Source of the DNA: Spirodela intermedia
Lineage: Eukaryota > Streptophyta > Magnoliopsida > Alismatales > Araceae
Assembly (NCBI GenBank): GCA_902729315.2
Contig: LR746270.1
Coordinates: 2,536,501-2,600,500 of the forward strand
Direction of reading: 5' to 3'
DNA length: 64,000 nt
The notes below the pieces were generated by a model, which saw nothing but the letters and a program-made list of their open reading frames with translations, was not told the DNA's origin and did no database searches. The position numbers were made by a program, and so were the translations under genes. Positions 23,465-36,504 of the stretch are shown here, piece after piece (the first letter of the stretch is position 1; each line of letters begins with the position of its first letter).

Positions 23465-26400
23465 ATGAGCGTGACGGGGCCGGTGCCGTCCTCCCGCGAT
23501 TCGCATGGTAACGTCGACGAGCAGATTGCGCAGCTCATGCAGTGCAAGCCGCTTTCCGAGCAAGAGGTTCTTTCGCTCTCTTATTCGTGTTTTATTTTCT
23601 CAGCAATGAAGATAATGCTTTTATGCTCGAGTGGGCATACCTATATCTTGAATTTTCACGTCGAAGGGAAGGCCTACCCCTCAGATCGGACCGTTTCGTG
23701 AGCGGATCAGTGCCTATTATAGGGTTGTGTTGCTTGCAGAGGAGGTTTCCGTCGATATTTTCTTACCGCTGTTCTGGTTATCTGTCAGTTAATAACGTTT
23801 CTGGACGCCGAAGTTAGGGTTTGGTACGGAAATTGTGCGGACAATCTTTTTTGACCTTTTATCTTCCGACTTCATGCCTGGATGTGCCGGATTAATTTTG
23901 GCGTCCTACTCGTGTTATTTGGGCTCTAAAATCTTGCGGGATTAGGTACCTATCTCCTAGCAGTTATCTTGTAGATTTTTGGATTCATATGCTTTCCTAG
24001 TTTAGGATGGCTGGCATGTTGATACAGTGATGGACATGTTGACCAGAGGAGAAAGAACAGAGATGCTTTCAAATAAATTGGGTCGACGTTATTTCTACTT
24101 TGTGGATCGATGATAATAAAGTCTGATGGAGAAAGATGCTGAGGGATTGTCTTTAAGCAATTCAGAGACGGTTCACATTCCCCATTTTCTATTTGTAGAG
24201 TTCCCTTTTGCTTAGCATTCCCCATTGAAGGTTCCTTCATCCTTTTTCGAACATAGTTTGTGATGCCTTTATGGTCGATTTTTTTTAAAGTTATCATTTC
24301 GAAGTATGTGTTCATGTTTCCAGTTTACTTTCCCATTATTTTCATGGATATTTTTTTTTTGGAAAAAGCCAAAACCAACATCTGTTTAGAACTGGAAAAT
24401 TCCCCATCGATCATGTGGCTATGAAAAGGAAAACCGAAATGTCTGTTCTTATGAAAGGATACTCCAAATGTCTATTTTTATCATGTTTTAAAGGCACCAC
24501 GAGTTTTTGACGGTGGGTAGCTTTCCAGGACGCAACCACATTTCCTATCAATTTCCTGGCCATGTTATTAGTTCATTTTTACTATGGCATGGAAGCCCTA
24601 TAGAGCCTTCACTTCTCGTAGGAGATTCCATTTCAATTCAATTTTCGATTAATATTGTGAACTGTTTAGTGATGTGAATTGCCAGCGAAAATGATAGAAG
24701 AAATTTTCCATACATTGGTTCAAAGGAGTATTGGTGCTGTACATGAGGATAGCTAGTCAATTAGATGCTGCATGAATTTTCAAACTAGAATCTTTGTTCT
24801 GTGTGAGAATGTATATTCCCAGGGTTGTGACTTGGTTCGTAGAAGCTCCACTTTAGATAATATGAACGAACAGCATAACTACCTTCCCTTCCATGTTTTC
24901 AATGCACTCCACCATAATATCGGATGATATATTTTTTGCGAATTTTTTCCCTGAACCTTGTATAATTACATCCAATCACTACCATACCAGGTGAAATACT
25001 TCAGTCATAGCTGCAGAAATGTCCTCTTGTCGTGTATTCAAAGTAGCTCTTTTGTGGGTGTAGATGTAGACTGAATGACATCTTGCCTTTAACAGGGTAA
25101 GTGGGAAATATTTTCCGTTCTCACATCTCTAGTGTCTATGCTGTTTCACGACTACACAAATACTTGTTTAATGTTCCAACCTTTTTATATCTGACATTCT
25201 TGTTCTTCTTTTTACTTTTGTTTAATCGTCTATAGGCATGACTCCCCCGTTCCTCACCCTACAACTTTCATAACCACTTAATTATGTCAGTTTGAAGTCC
25301 TTGATTCCATACTTTTTTCTCTATTGGTATCTGGAGTTTTATGCTCGAACAATTTAATCATAGAGAAGCAATGCTTTCAGCCATTTTCTTTGTGATTTCT
25401 GGATAGAAGGGAGAAAATTCCCTCATCTTAATTTTTAGAAGCATTCCCCTGTTGATGTCACTTCCACTAGATTGGCTCTTATTTTGTTTTCACCTTTTCT
25501 CTTTCCTTATTGTTGTTGGGAATTCAATCATCAATCTAATCATAGAAAACTCCTTCATGTTCCTCTTTTCAAATAGCCGAAAGAGTTGTATGAAGGACAA
25601 ACTATCAAATTTTGCTGTGTCATTCATCAGTGGACTTCTATGTTAATTACAAGTCGTCTTTTTTGTATTTTTTATCAATGAGCTGATTGACTTGTGTTAT
25701 CACATCACGTATTCTTTTCTTTCCTTCATTATCAGGAGTAATCTTGTTCATCCTCCTAAGGGGAGCTTGCTTTTCTTTGATGTTACCCCGGCATAGCCTC
25801 CATAGCGTCTTGTTTAATCATATCCCATTTGCACAATGTTTAATCACATCCTAAGGGGAGCTTGCTTTTCTTGTTTAATCATTCTTTTGAAGCTTTTACA
25901 TCGTCTCTCAGAGAGCTCCTTTATCTTTTCCATCGGAATCTTAGACATCATATCTTTCTTTACTCAGGTTTATAACTATGCTTCTCAATAGAATATCTGG
26001 ACAAAAAACATGCGACATGCTGTATGCTTCTTAACGTTCTCTTCCATTGTAATCATCTTGCCCCCCTTTCTTCAAATTATTTATGTAATACCCCATATCT
26101 CTGCCCCTTTGTCTACCCATACTTCCCTCGTTCTCTCTTACAATTAGTATTTTTCTTTGATCACAATTTCCCCCATTCTGCGTTCCATAGAATGTTGTAT
26201 CCTTTATCTTCTTTGGTGACAGGTGTGGCCAGAAGACAGGAGAGATTGTCTTAGGCTCCAATAAGCACACAGGGAAGCTGAGATCACATAAGATTGTTCT
26301 GACAATTTAACCTGATAGTCATGCCATTGGGTACATAGGATTTTGATTAAACATCATGACAGTTGGGAGGAGACACAAAATTACACCTGTCACTTGAATG

Positions 26401-28172
26401 ACACCGTTGGAAGTTAGGCAGGAATACCACAATTCGGACAACACTTAGAGAGTTTGGTCAGGCAGGTAGCCAGATAAACTTTAAGTCCGGATAAGTAGGT
26501 CCATCTTTATGAAGCTATCATGGTATCTAGTTAGGTATGAATCAGTTGAAAAAGGCGAGGTAATCACTCAAGGGACGAAACTAGTGGATATTCTTTCCTG
26601 ACTTTACCGGACGTGACACATACAGGACAGAGGATATATAACCTTCAAGACAGACATGGCTCTCTTCGAAGTCTTCTGTGGTATGCTTTCCTGGCATTAC
26701 CTCTTGGAAGTAGCGGAAATGACACCTACAGGATAGAGGATATATAAACTTTGAGGAAAACGTGGCTCTCTTTCAAGTCTTATGGCAAGATCTATGATGG
26801 CTGATAAGATCCATATTTACATTGAGAGACCATGCAGGGTGTGGACGATGTATGCACATTAGTCTACTGGAAATTTTTAGTGTACATTTGCAAGCTGATT
26901 GTAGATGGATGCCAGTGCAGACGATAGGTGAGGGAGGGATGCTTCTGTACATGAATATTGTGATGACTATTTGATCACCCACCTATTCAAAGAGACCAAG
27001 ATGCTGGGAAGGTACGGAGGACTCAACAAAAGTTAGAGAAAATTTGTTAGGGTTCAGCTTTTTCGTTCATTTCCAATATTGATTGTGAAACACCATGAGC
27101 CCTATGATGTTGAGGCCCGGAATTTGAAAGTGACATTTTGATTTGCCCGCTTGGTTGATGCCAAGTTATGCGAGCTATAATATATGCTATCCATTTCATC
27201 CTTTCAGCTTTATTATCGTGCTAGTCAAATGAAGAAAGGCATACTTGTCCCGTATTCCATGTTTGAGTGTCGTTGTAACATCTTGTATGGCGGCCAAATA
27301 TTTGTCATGCTGTTGGTGTTGCTAAATTACTGGGTTCTTTGGAAACTGAGAGGCACATCCAAGTTCATTTGGATTTTGGAAATTCAAGTGATTGTTTGAC
27401 AGGTTTTGTTGATTTAAATTTTGTACATTTGGTGAGGAAGTCTTTGGCTGGTTGTAGTTTCTTCATTAGTGAATGTATTAGTTGGAGAGTACATTACATT
27501 ACAGCTGAGATACATATTGTCTCTGTAAGACAGGTGCATGGCCTCAATTGAGACAATGAAAGAAGTTTAGTTGAAAGGCTTGTTAAGTGACCTTGACTCA
27601 TATCAGGAGATGACTGTTATCCACTGTGATATCTGGAGTAAAGTTCATCAGGAAGAAAGGACCGAATGCTTCATGTAAGGACGAAGCACATTGACATCAG
27701 CTACCATTTCATTTGGGAAGTTCTTGTATGGTGAAACTGTAGTCACAGTTGACAATCATCTTGATGTGCCGACCAAGTCTGTTCCATCTGACAAGTTCAG
27801 AAAAGGCTGGAACTTGATTGGTGTCTGCAACACAGTATGGCATTACCGGTGGTGAGGGTACTGATTCCAGCTATTTATTGTGTGAGCTTCATGGAATCCA
27901 AGTTGAGTTAGAGCTTTCTTGAATGCGACTTGAATTCTTTTGTGGAGTCAAAGCCAAGATGCAAACTGATGCATATTTTTAATAGATCCACCATGGGAGT
28001 TTTATTTCTGGAACCTGTGTTGGGTGGAGGGCTTTTGGGACCCTAATTTGATGATTGTTGTAAATTATGGCTACCATTATCGTGGAAGATGTTATCTCCT
28101 GCCGTACCATTATTGAAGTTCTTTTGTAGAGCTACTGGGAACCCTTTTAGAATGGATTGTATATATTCAGGA

Positions 28173-28231
<59 letters not shown>

Positions 28232-31200
28232 TCTCTTCTTCCCATCTTAATTTTTTTCGGTTGGATAGTGTTATTTCGTCGTCTTTTATCATCAATGGAA
28301 GAAATGCCATCCCCAACCAGTCTTTCCTAAATGGTCATGATTCCTAGCATAAGTTACCTTTATTGAAGGTGGTAGCTTGTGCCTGGTAAGTCTTTCCTAG
28401 ACGAGCACACATGCCAAGAGTGACTTGTAGAACAAGTCTTGTTTATCCGATCTCATATTTCTCATTTTTCATAGATAAAGACCATGATTCCTAGCATGTA
28501 CTTTACCTTTATTCAAGGTGGTAGCTTGTGCCTGGTAAGTCTTTCCCAGACGAGCACACATGCCAAGAGTGACTTGTAGAACAAGTCTTGTTTATCCGAT
28601 CTCATATTTCTCATGTTTCATAGATAAAGACCGTGATTCCTAGCATGTACTTTACCTTTATTCAAGGTGGTAGCTTGTGCCTGGTAAGTCTTTCCTAGAC
28701 AAGCACATATGATTTTTCCTGTCTCCCTTTATGCTTCATCCGGCCATCTTGTATTTGTCGATGCAAATTTTTTCCTGACTCAACAAGCCTGTAACAGAAG
28801 CCTGCCATCTTTGGAACCTTCCACTACCTTGGCATTCATGGTGGTTCCTATCTCCATCTCTTCTCTGTCGTCAGCCTTATCTTACAGCAATGTATTCAAT
28901 CCTCCCTGAGGGAACATGAGGTTCCCCAAAATGAAAAGGACGAAAAGGACCTGCTTTGTGGCTCTCTTCCCACCCTTCAACGAAAGGTCCCTACTTCGAG
29001 GAAACCACCATCCTAGTTATCAGGCCGTGCAATCTATAAGGACTGTTGATATCTTGTAATGCTATTAGATAGTGAGTTGTAGTCTGAAATGAATATCTGA
29101 GAACGCTGCATAAGCATCTTCAGTACTGGGGGATAGCCATAATGTCCCACCAGACATTTCTGATTTGGAGATGGTTTATGGTAAAGACTCCTTAATTGGT
29201 TGATCACTTCTATGTATCCTTTCTTATGATGCTGAAAAATTGGGTAAAAACATGGACTGTTTGTATCCATTCTAAAAGTTTCTTATTAGCTTTTAAAGTA
29301 TATTGGTTAACTAATCATTTTTGCCATCTTTATTATTTTTGGTAGGATCTCTCACATTCTCCAATGCTGTTTACTTGTTATCTCTCTTTGATTGCCTCTT
29401 TGTTTGACGATTTGAATTATGGAGTAGTTTCATCTAAATCATTACTTATGCGCAGGTCAGAGTTTTATGTGATAAGGCTAAGGAAGTACTGATAGAAGAA
29501 AGCAACGTGCAGGTTTGGATAATATCTTTTCCTTTCTTTATTGAAGACCAAACATGTCTAAGAAATGTTGTTTCAGATAGTTAGGGTTGTCTAAATAATG
29601 AGTTACCAGGTGTTATACCTTTATATCTTCATTCCTGACATTGATGACTGCCTAAGGATAATGCCCTGACATTAGTAGCGAAGCTGAATTGCATCAACTC
29701 TTCACACAGTTGCTCCAGGGTTTTAACTGTAGTGATGGTTGATTACCTTATGCCTATGTGACTTCCCAAGGTATCGAGGTGATGCCTACTTTTAGACATA
29801 TTTCAAGTACAAAAATTATTTTCAAATCTTAAAAAACTATAAAAGAAATGTGCAAGTGGACGACTTAATGTATAAAAGTTGACGCATAGTTTTGACAATT
29901 GACAGAAATTTAGACTATGATGTAAGGGAAACTGCAAAATGTTCAGCTAAAACTCACAAAATTCCCCAAAAGGTGAGGCTATGTGTAAATAGAGAGATGC
30001 AAATCAATTTGCACCAGTATGGATGTATGTACCCTGTCATGCTGAGCCAGGCATTCGACCTCCCTAGATGCTGACATCGACACCACCTTGAAAATGTTAA
30101 TCGCTTCATGGAGTCCTAACATCACTGCATCTTGGGAATGGTTACAAGGATACTACCTTATTGCACTCCAATTACAAGTAGTGCAAAGCAAGTCGTCCAA
30201 GTGAGGAGCCCTATTCAACTTTATCACATTATCATGCCCGATTAGAGTTTGATTTGTTTTATTTTTCTCATATGAAGAGTGGTGGTTGCCAAAAGCTCCG
30301 CTTTTTGAAGCCAAAGGGAAGATTTGGTTCTTGCCAGCTGAACCAGATGAATGAAATGAAAGATTGTGTTAATCGTCAGATACCATTTCATTAGTATGAC
30401 TCAACAAATTATTTTTTATATCATATGGAACCGATAATCCCCACAAATTAGACTTGTAGCTGTGCAGATGAGATCAGACTTTGCAGGACATCTCTTGTCC
30501 TTTCAATCGGCAGCTCTATAGTTAGTGGAGAAATATGAATGATCTACCTAATAAGAAACATAATACATACTGGAACACGGTGGAACGTAATGTTCACACA
30601 GAGTTTATTGCTTTAGTGGTCATTCTTACGTTAGATTTGGGGATGCTATGCTGTAGTATTGGAATCAATTGGAGATTCATAGGGAACAAAAAATATGGTG
30701 CGTTATTCTTAACCAAACCCTTTTGTCGTATGGAATCAGACGTTCATATGTGTATCTGAAACGTGAACTTTTCAGGAGAAAATGTATTTACATTTGACTG
30801 GGTGAAACAATTGGTTTGGTATTTTTTTAAAAGGTGTAAGGATATGCTTCCTTCCCTCTCATTTGATAATTAATGATTGCGGTCCTATTCACTCTTTTAT
30901 AACGACCTTTTCTTTCTTTTGGGGTTATGTTACAGCCTGTCAAGAGCCCTGTGACAATATGTGGTGACATTCATGGACAATTTCATGACCTCACTGAGCT
31001 ATTCAAAATTGGTGGCAAGGTGATTTCCTTTCTGTTTATCATCTTTATTTTCCTGCTTCTCGTGTGCAGCACTGTTGTTCTTGATGAATATGAATGTTTG
31101 AAAACTTCTTTTTTTTTTCTTTCATTTAATGAGTGCTGTCTACTACTGTTTTTAGCAAGAGACTAGTATGGCGCTTGGTGATTTTAACAGAACTCTCCTT

Positions 31201-34200
31201 GTATCCTGTCAACCTGATGGGACTCCAGTTTTCTTCAGCCCCTGCGTGACTAATAGCTTTCTCTCTCCAATGTGCCTGGTCTTTTCTACTTTGTCGAGTG
31301 CCTTTTCTTCCTTTTCATTTGGTCTGTAAATACTTGCTTTGACATTTCGCCTCTTTGAATCTTATGTGTATCTTGGTTATGCTTTTTGCCAGTGTCCTGA
31401 TACCAATTACTTATTCATGGGGGACTATGTGGACCGTGGATACTATTCTGTTGAAACAGTGACGGTAAGTTTTGATCAAATGTTTTTGGGTATCTTGTTC
31501 ATCTGTCTCCTGAATTATATCATTTACGTATGGGCAACATTTTGCTGATTGCTAAAACTTGAAAGCATTTCGAAAGGGGAACAATGTTTCTTGTCCGTTT
31601 TATCTCATGCAATAAAAAGTGTCCCACCAGAAATGTTAGCACTGGCGCAAAGACTCTCCTTTTTGTCTCTTGCTTGGAAGAGGATATGAGATGCAGAAGG
31701 AATATGGGTTGTATAACATTTGATAGAGCGAGCTAGTCATTTGGGTTTGCGAGTACTGAGATCTGCTCATTGGATAGAGTTGATCATCCAAGGAAGTGCG
31801 TTATCATATCGAATTTATGTATGGTCGACTGATTCTCATCACAGCCTAATTTGGTTCCACTCTGGCAGACCCACCCTTGAGTCACTCTACCTTCATTTTC
31901 CAGATTAGGTGCGCTAAGTTTGTATTTTCATAATAACAGGGAGATTAGGTGCGCTAGATTAGGTGGCAGATTAGGTAGTTTTTTTTTCTCATAATAACAG
32001 GGAGGTGCCTAAATTTGTTTTGAGAATTTTTTTCCCTACTGATCAAGTTCTTTTCTTGGCTTTTGGTTGAAGTTGCTTCTGTATTGATTATTCTCTCTTG
32101 TTCTGTCTCATAGCTTCTGGTTGCCCTTAAGGTGCGCTATCCTCAGCGCATTACAATCCTTCGGGGAAATCATGAAAGTCGTCAGGTAACACCGTACCAG
32201 GATTCAGTGTTGATATGATAAATAAGCAAGACGTAGGGCTCGTTTGTAATTGTATTAGCTTCGTTCTTCTGACGACATTTCTATGAATTGTATTTAAAAC
32301 CTGGATCTGTTAGTACAACAGCTGTACTCCAGCTATTTGTAAGTTCTGAAAATTACTCTATTGGCTTGCAGATCACGCAGGTGTATGGATTTTATGATGA
32401 ATGCTTAAGAAAGTAAGCATTATTATTGATTTTTATGTTTTTAGAATCTAGTGGGTTCAACTTTCATGCATTTTCTCAGCTTCCATGGCAAGATTGAAGA
32501 CATTCTTTTCACGTAAATAAATAGATACCTGTCAATTTTTAGCTTTTATTTTTCTAGATTGAAATACTGAATTGATGGTATTGAATTGGAGAGAATAGCA
32601 GCTAACTTTCGTACCTTGTATAGGTTGATGGCACGATTTGAGAGATTAAATATCTCAAACGGAAAAGATTTGAGCTGCTCATCTCTGAAACGCTCATTTA
32701 GGTTTTGAAATTTGTATAGACATTCCGTAATTTGTTCTCATCATCTGAGATAGGCATTGCTAACCATAAGCTGGTTTTTATTTATGCGAACTTAGATAAA
32801 TTCTTGCATGTTTATAGAACTGTCTCAATGAAGTAGTTTCCTTGAAAACAGTTTCTTGGGCAATGTGCAGATTGATTCTTTCGGTTGAGGATTGATTTCT
32901 GTTGCAAGATGTTGTAAATGGGCTAGAGTTTAGGAAACCTAGTGCTGAAAGCCTAATACCTGTCTTGTTCCTCAATGAACCTAGCCAATTCATGCTCTTT
33001 CTTCCCCTTGCAATCATTAAAAATGGGGCCAGTTCTCTTGATTACAAACCTAGGCGGCTGACAGACACGATTAACCGTCTTCTTTTCATTCCTCCTTGGT
33101 AAGATGGCTGTTAACTTATCTGCGCAAGTTGATTAAGTACTTTTGTGTGGAAGATTCGGCTTGGTCATCATGCTATCTTATTTTATTAGAACCTTTTTTT
33201 ACTGCAATTACAATTTTGGCATCATGGATGATTTTTCATTCATTTTGGTATCTGAAGGCTGCTTTTGTCTGAGTGAGGTGGTTGAAACTGTTGAGAATTG
33301 ATCTTGATTGAGATTCTTGCAACTTAGAGAATGGAAGGATTCGATCTTCACGATCCTCCTCTTCCAGGAAGATGAATCAATCACCACTTCTTGGAGCAGA
33401 ATTTCCCAATCCCAAAATCTTACATCAATTATCTCGGTTTCCCGCTCAAGTACAGGTTACATGAGTTAATGGGCCAGGCCCATTACATGTCTTTAAGCGG
33501 ATCCGTTAACAGTCTAATGGATCCATTTAACATAGGGAATGACAGGAATGGACGAAAATACAATGAAAAGAAACAGATTGAAAGGAAAAACAATCCTAGA
33601 GAGTTCAACAGAAACATATCTTGGCTTAATAAAAAGTCAACAAATTCTTTACTAAACCTAGAATACAGTATAATTGTGAGATTTTTGGAGTTTGTCTGTG
33701 AAATTACAAAAGGTGAAGACCAACAACTGGACTACAGTTGCTTGGTCCTATTTTAAACAGTAGATGCATTTGGGGTATGGAAATAGTTTGGCAAAGTGAC
33801 AATCCTTCACTTAAAATGCTTTGGTGCTTTGGCCGAAAAGTAAAATTTGAACTTTGGTGCTTGATGCATTTGTTAAGCTCAATTCTATTGGTTATGCGTC
33901 TGCTGATTTTTTTTTTGTCCTGATTTCCAGGTATGGTAATGCAAGCGTGTGGAAGACTTTTACTGACCTCTTTGACTACTTTCCTCTGACAGCACTGGTC
34001 AGTTGGTGTGCTATATCTTATCCCTGTCTGATATTTTGCTTGATTTTTCTTGTGTTCGTTTTCACTATATCTTGACCAAAGTTGTGCATAATCATTGTTG
34101 TCGTCATCATAATCTTGGTCAGCTCAAGGTAAATGATCGTGTCACTGTGTGATTTACTTTTTCTCGGCCATTAATTGTAGGGGGGCTTGCTTTTATTTTG

Positions 34201-35326
34201 TTGAGACAACCTGAGGCTAGTTGACTGGCAGATGGTGGCTGCCTTTTCATATACATCCCCCATGCCGTCAGGCTACGCTATCTGATAAGCAGGGGGGTCT
34301 ACCCAGATTGCTCGACGCAGTAATGGAAGATGGGAACTAGATAAACTCTGCAGAGTGCCATAAATGTGGATGAAAAGTAGAGAAAAAGGTGTAGAAAAAG
34401 TAAAATAGGAAAAATATGTGAAGGAGAACACAATAGACGAACCAATAAATTTGTTGGTATGCTAAAATCTTCTCATAGAACCTCAACGATTTTGTTTCTA
34501 TTTACGGATTCTTGGACTTTGTGAAGTGCCAAGGTGAGTGTTTCTATTTGTTTGATGAATTTCTTATGGGTATATTTTGTATTCATAATCTTACACCCGC
34601 TAATTTAGTCTTGCTGTTATGGAACATAATTTAATGTCTTATAACATTCGTTTAGTAGGAAAATCACGTATTTATTTGTTTTGGCTGAAAGCTCTGATTT
34701 GTGCTGTTGATTCACTGCTTCACTAACCGTATTCTCTTAAATCTTTGAAGGTGGAGTCAGAGATATTTTGTCTGCACGGAGGTCTGTCTCCGTCCATTGA
34801 GACCCTTGACAATGTGAGAAATTTGGATCGTGTGCAAGAAGTTCCGCATGAGGGGCCCATGTGTGATCTGTTGTGGTCAGATCCTGATGATCGCTGTGGT
34901 TGGGGGATATCCCCTCGAGGCGCTGGATACACATTTGGCCAAGTGATTTCTCTTCTTTTTCTGTTTTTATTGCTCCCTCAATATGAAGGCGACGGACATC
35001 CATATTATGGCCACTCTAATCTGATCTATTCATTTTTCATGCAGGATATATCGGAGCAATTCAATCACAACAACAGTTTGAACCTGATTGCTAGAGCGCA
35101 TCAGTTGGTCATGGAAGGGTACAACTGGGGACATGTAAACCCAACCACGCCTCCCCCTTCTCTTTTGGCCGAATTGAATGTCTATGATTTTGCTAAAATG
35201 AGTCTCTTGAACAACACAGGAACAAAAGGTAGTGACCATCTTTAGCGCACCAAATTATTGTTACCGTTGTGGAAATATGGCCTCCATCTTGGAAGTCGAC
35301 GACTGCAATGGTCACACATTCATTCA

Positions 35327-35365
<39 letters not shown>

Positions 35366-35534
35366 TTTAGCATCTTGGCATGTCAGTTCTTCTGTTCTTC
35401 GGCAAAGCGATTTGTTTTGGGTAGCCATAATGAGTTGGGAATTGCTCTCCTGATGTTTTCTCTTGCAGTTCGAGCCGGCGCCCAGAAGAGGGGAGCCGGA
35501 CGTCACGCGTAGGACTCCGGATTACTTCCTATGA
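23465..35534 (+). CDS. PP2A: Serine/threonine protein phosphatase PP2A catalytic subunit
   Basis: Eleven exons join without frame breaks to 316 aa: 23465-23566, 29456-29512, 30936-31019, 31393-31464, 32114-32185, 32372-32412, 33931-33997, 34751-34942, 35045-35134, 35220-35327, 35469-35534. All have GT-AG borders. Metal and catalytic motifs of the PPP family are intact: GDIHG (63-67), GDYVDRG (91-97), RGNHE (122-126), HGG (174-176), RAH (246-248), SAPNYC (268-273). The C-terminus TPDYFL is the PP2A tail that is methylated on Leu and phosphorylated on Tyr. The N-terminus, ending [19 protein letters not shown], is of the plant PP2A subfamily II (PP2A-3/-4) type. Family length is about 305-314. 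The protein pairs with A and B subunits in the cytosol and nucleus. Intron 1 is unusually long (5.9 kb) because of repeat insertions. It is GC-poor compared with the flanking genes. Confidence 0.96.
26530..26790 (+). repeat. Imperfect tandem duplication, period about 106 bp, in PP2A intron 1
   Basis: The phrase 'acaggacagaggatatata...gacatggctctctt' at about 26622-26662 recurs about 106 bp later (26728-26776) with scattered differences. Confidence 0.6.
27155..27860 (+). mobile_element. Decayed Ty1-copia pol 3' end (RNase H) in PP2A intron 1
   Basis: Degraded copia signatures in order: VPYSMF near 27247 (cf. RVPYSSM), ICHAVGVAK near 27300, [20 protein letters not shown] near 27405-27460, [12 protein letters not shown] near 27479-27515, [20 protein letters not shown] near 27570-27630, [12 protein letters not shown] near 27678-27713. 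Stops and frameshifts interrupt it. It is sense-oriented with PP2A. No LTR was delimited. Confidence 0.72.
28169..28231. repeat. (GA)n microsatellite in PP2A intron 1
   Basis: About 30 GA units with one gata interruption. Confidence 0.9.
28331..28709 (+). repeat. 149-bp tandem repeat, about 2.5 copies, in PP2A intron 1
   Basis: The phrase ggtggtagcttgtgcctgg occurs at 28368, 28517 and 28666, exactly 149 bp apart. The copies are nearly identical, so the amplification is recent. Confidence 0.88.
35332..35361. repeat. (CT)n microsatellite at the start of PP2A intron 10
   Basis: Begins 5 nt after the exon 10 donor (GTTTCTCTCT). It could influence splicing. Confidence 0.85.
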
Positions 35535-35644
35535 TTCTGGTCTCGGAAAGGCCGCCGCTCCCTAGATGATTCCTAGCTGCTGTTCCGGGGTCTCACTATT
35601 ACCACGGTGGGAAGAGGGAAGAACTCTCTCCATCAACCCCCCCC

Positions 35645-35687
<43 letters not shown>

Positions 35688-36160
35688 GCCGGGGTACGAG
35701 ATTCTAAGTTATGGGACTCTGTGGTAGTTTCTCCCATTGGAGGCAGCGAAGCGAGGGTAGCGGCGGGAAGGGCGACGGCAGAAGGTTGGGTGTATCAATC
35801 GGGAAAACTCCTGGGTCTCTTTCCCTTCTGGGTTTCTTCTTTACTCCCCCTTTCTTTTGATCTTTGTAGAGGAGATGGACATGATGTCATGGTGTTCCGG
35901 TTATCAATTTCTAGTTCTCCCTTAGCCGATCAAGCCCTGCGTACTTCTCAAACGGTGATCCCTGGGCTCTTCTAGCCGGTTATCAATTTCTAGTTCTCGC
36001 AGTAGTCAGGAGAGGGGCTGGGCTGGGGCCCCATAAGATGGATGGGTCCTTGGTCTGTTTTCCGAGGAACTTCTGCAGACTGACCCGATCACGCCACTCT
36101 CTGCGTCCTTCATTTCTGCATGGCGACCAGATGCCGTGTAAGTCACACCTAAACGTGTTA
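35535..36160 (+). other. PP2A 3' UTR and downstream flank
   Basis: No further gene. It contains a C-run followed by a (CT)n tract at 35647-35685. Polyadenylation signals are not distinct. Confidence 0.45.
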
Positions 36161-36504
36161 AGTAGTGACTAAGTTGATAATTCAATTGGCAGGTCTCTCT
36201 AGAGATCTCCACAACTTCGCACATCACTTAAATCATCCTCACTTACCCAGCACCTCCATGACGAACACTTTAAAGAATTGCATGGTCAAATTTCTGACCA
36301 ACTTAACACCTCGCTGTCGCGGGCCCGTGACCTAGCACCATATCCTGGGCCCACACTGACCACTTATCAACAAGAACACATCTGCGTCCATCCAGCCATG
36401 GATTCTTGAACATCCCCAACAGATTGCGATTACAGCCACATGTGGCTTTAGCTTTCCACAGGGTTTCTCATCGCGTCAGCTACAGTCCTCAGCCCCAACC
36501 AACA

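Noticed and set aside
28331-28709. Possible CRISPR-like array
   Set aside because: A 149-bp contiguous tandem repeat in a plant intron, with no unique spacers.
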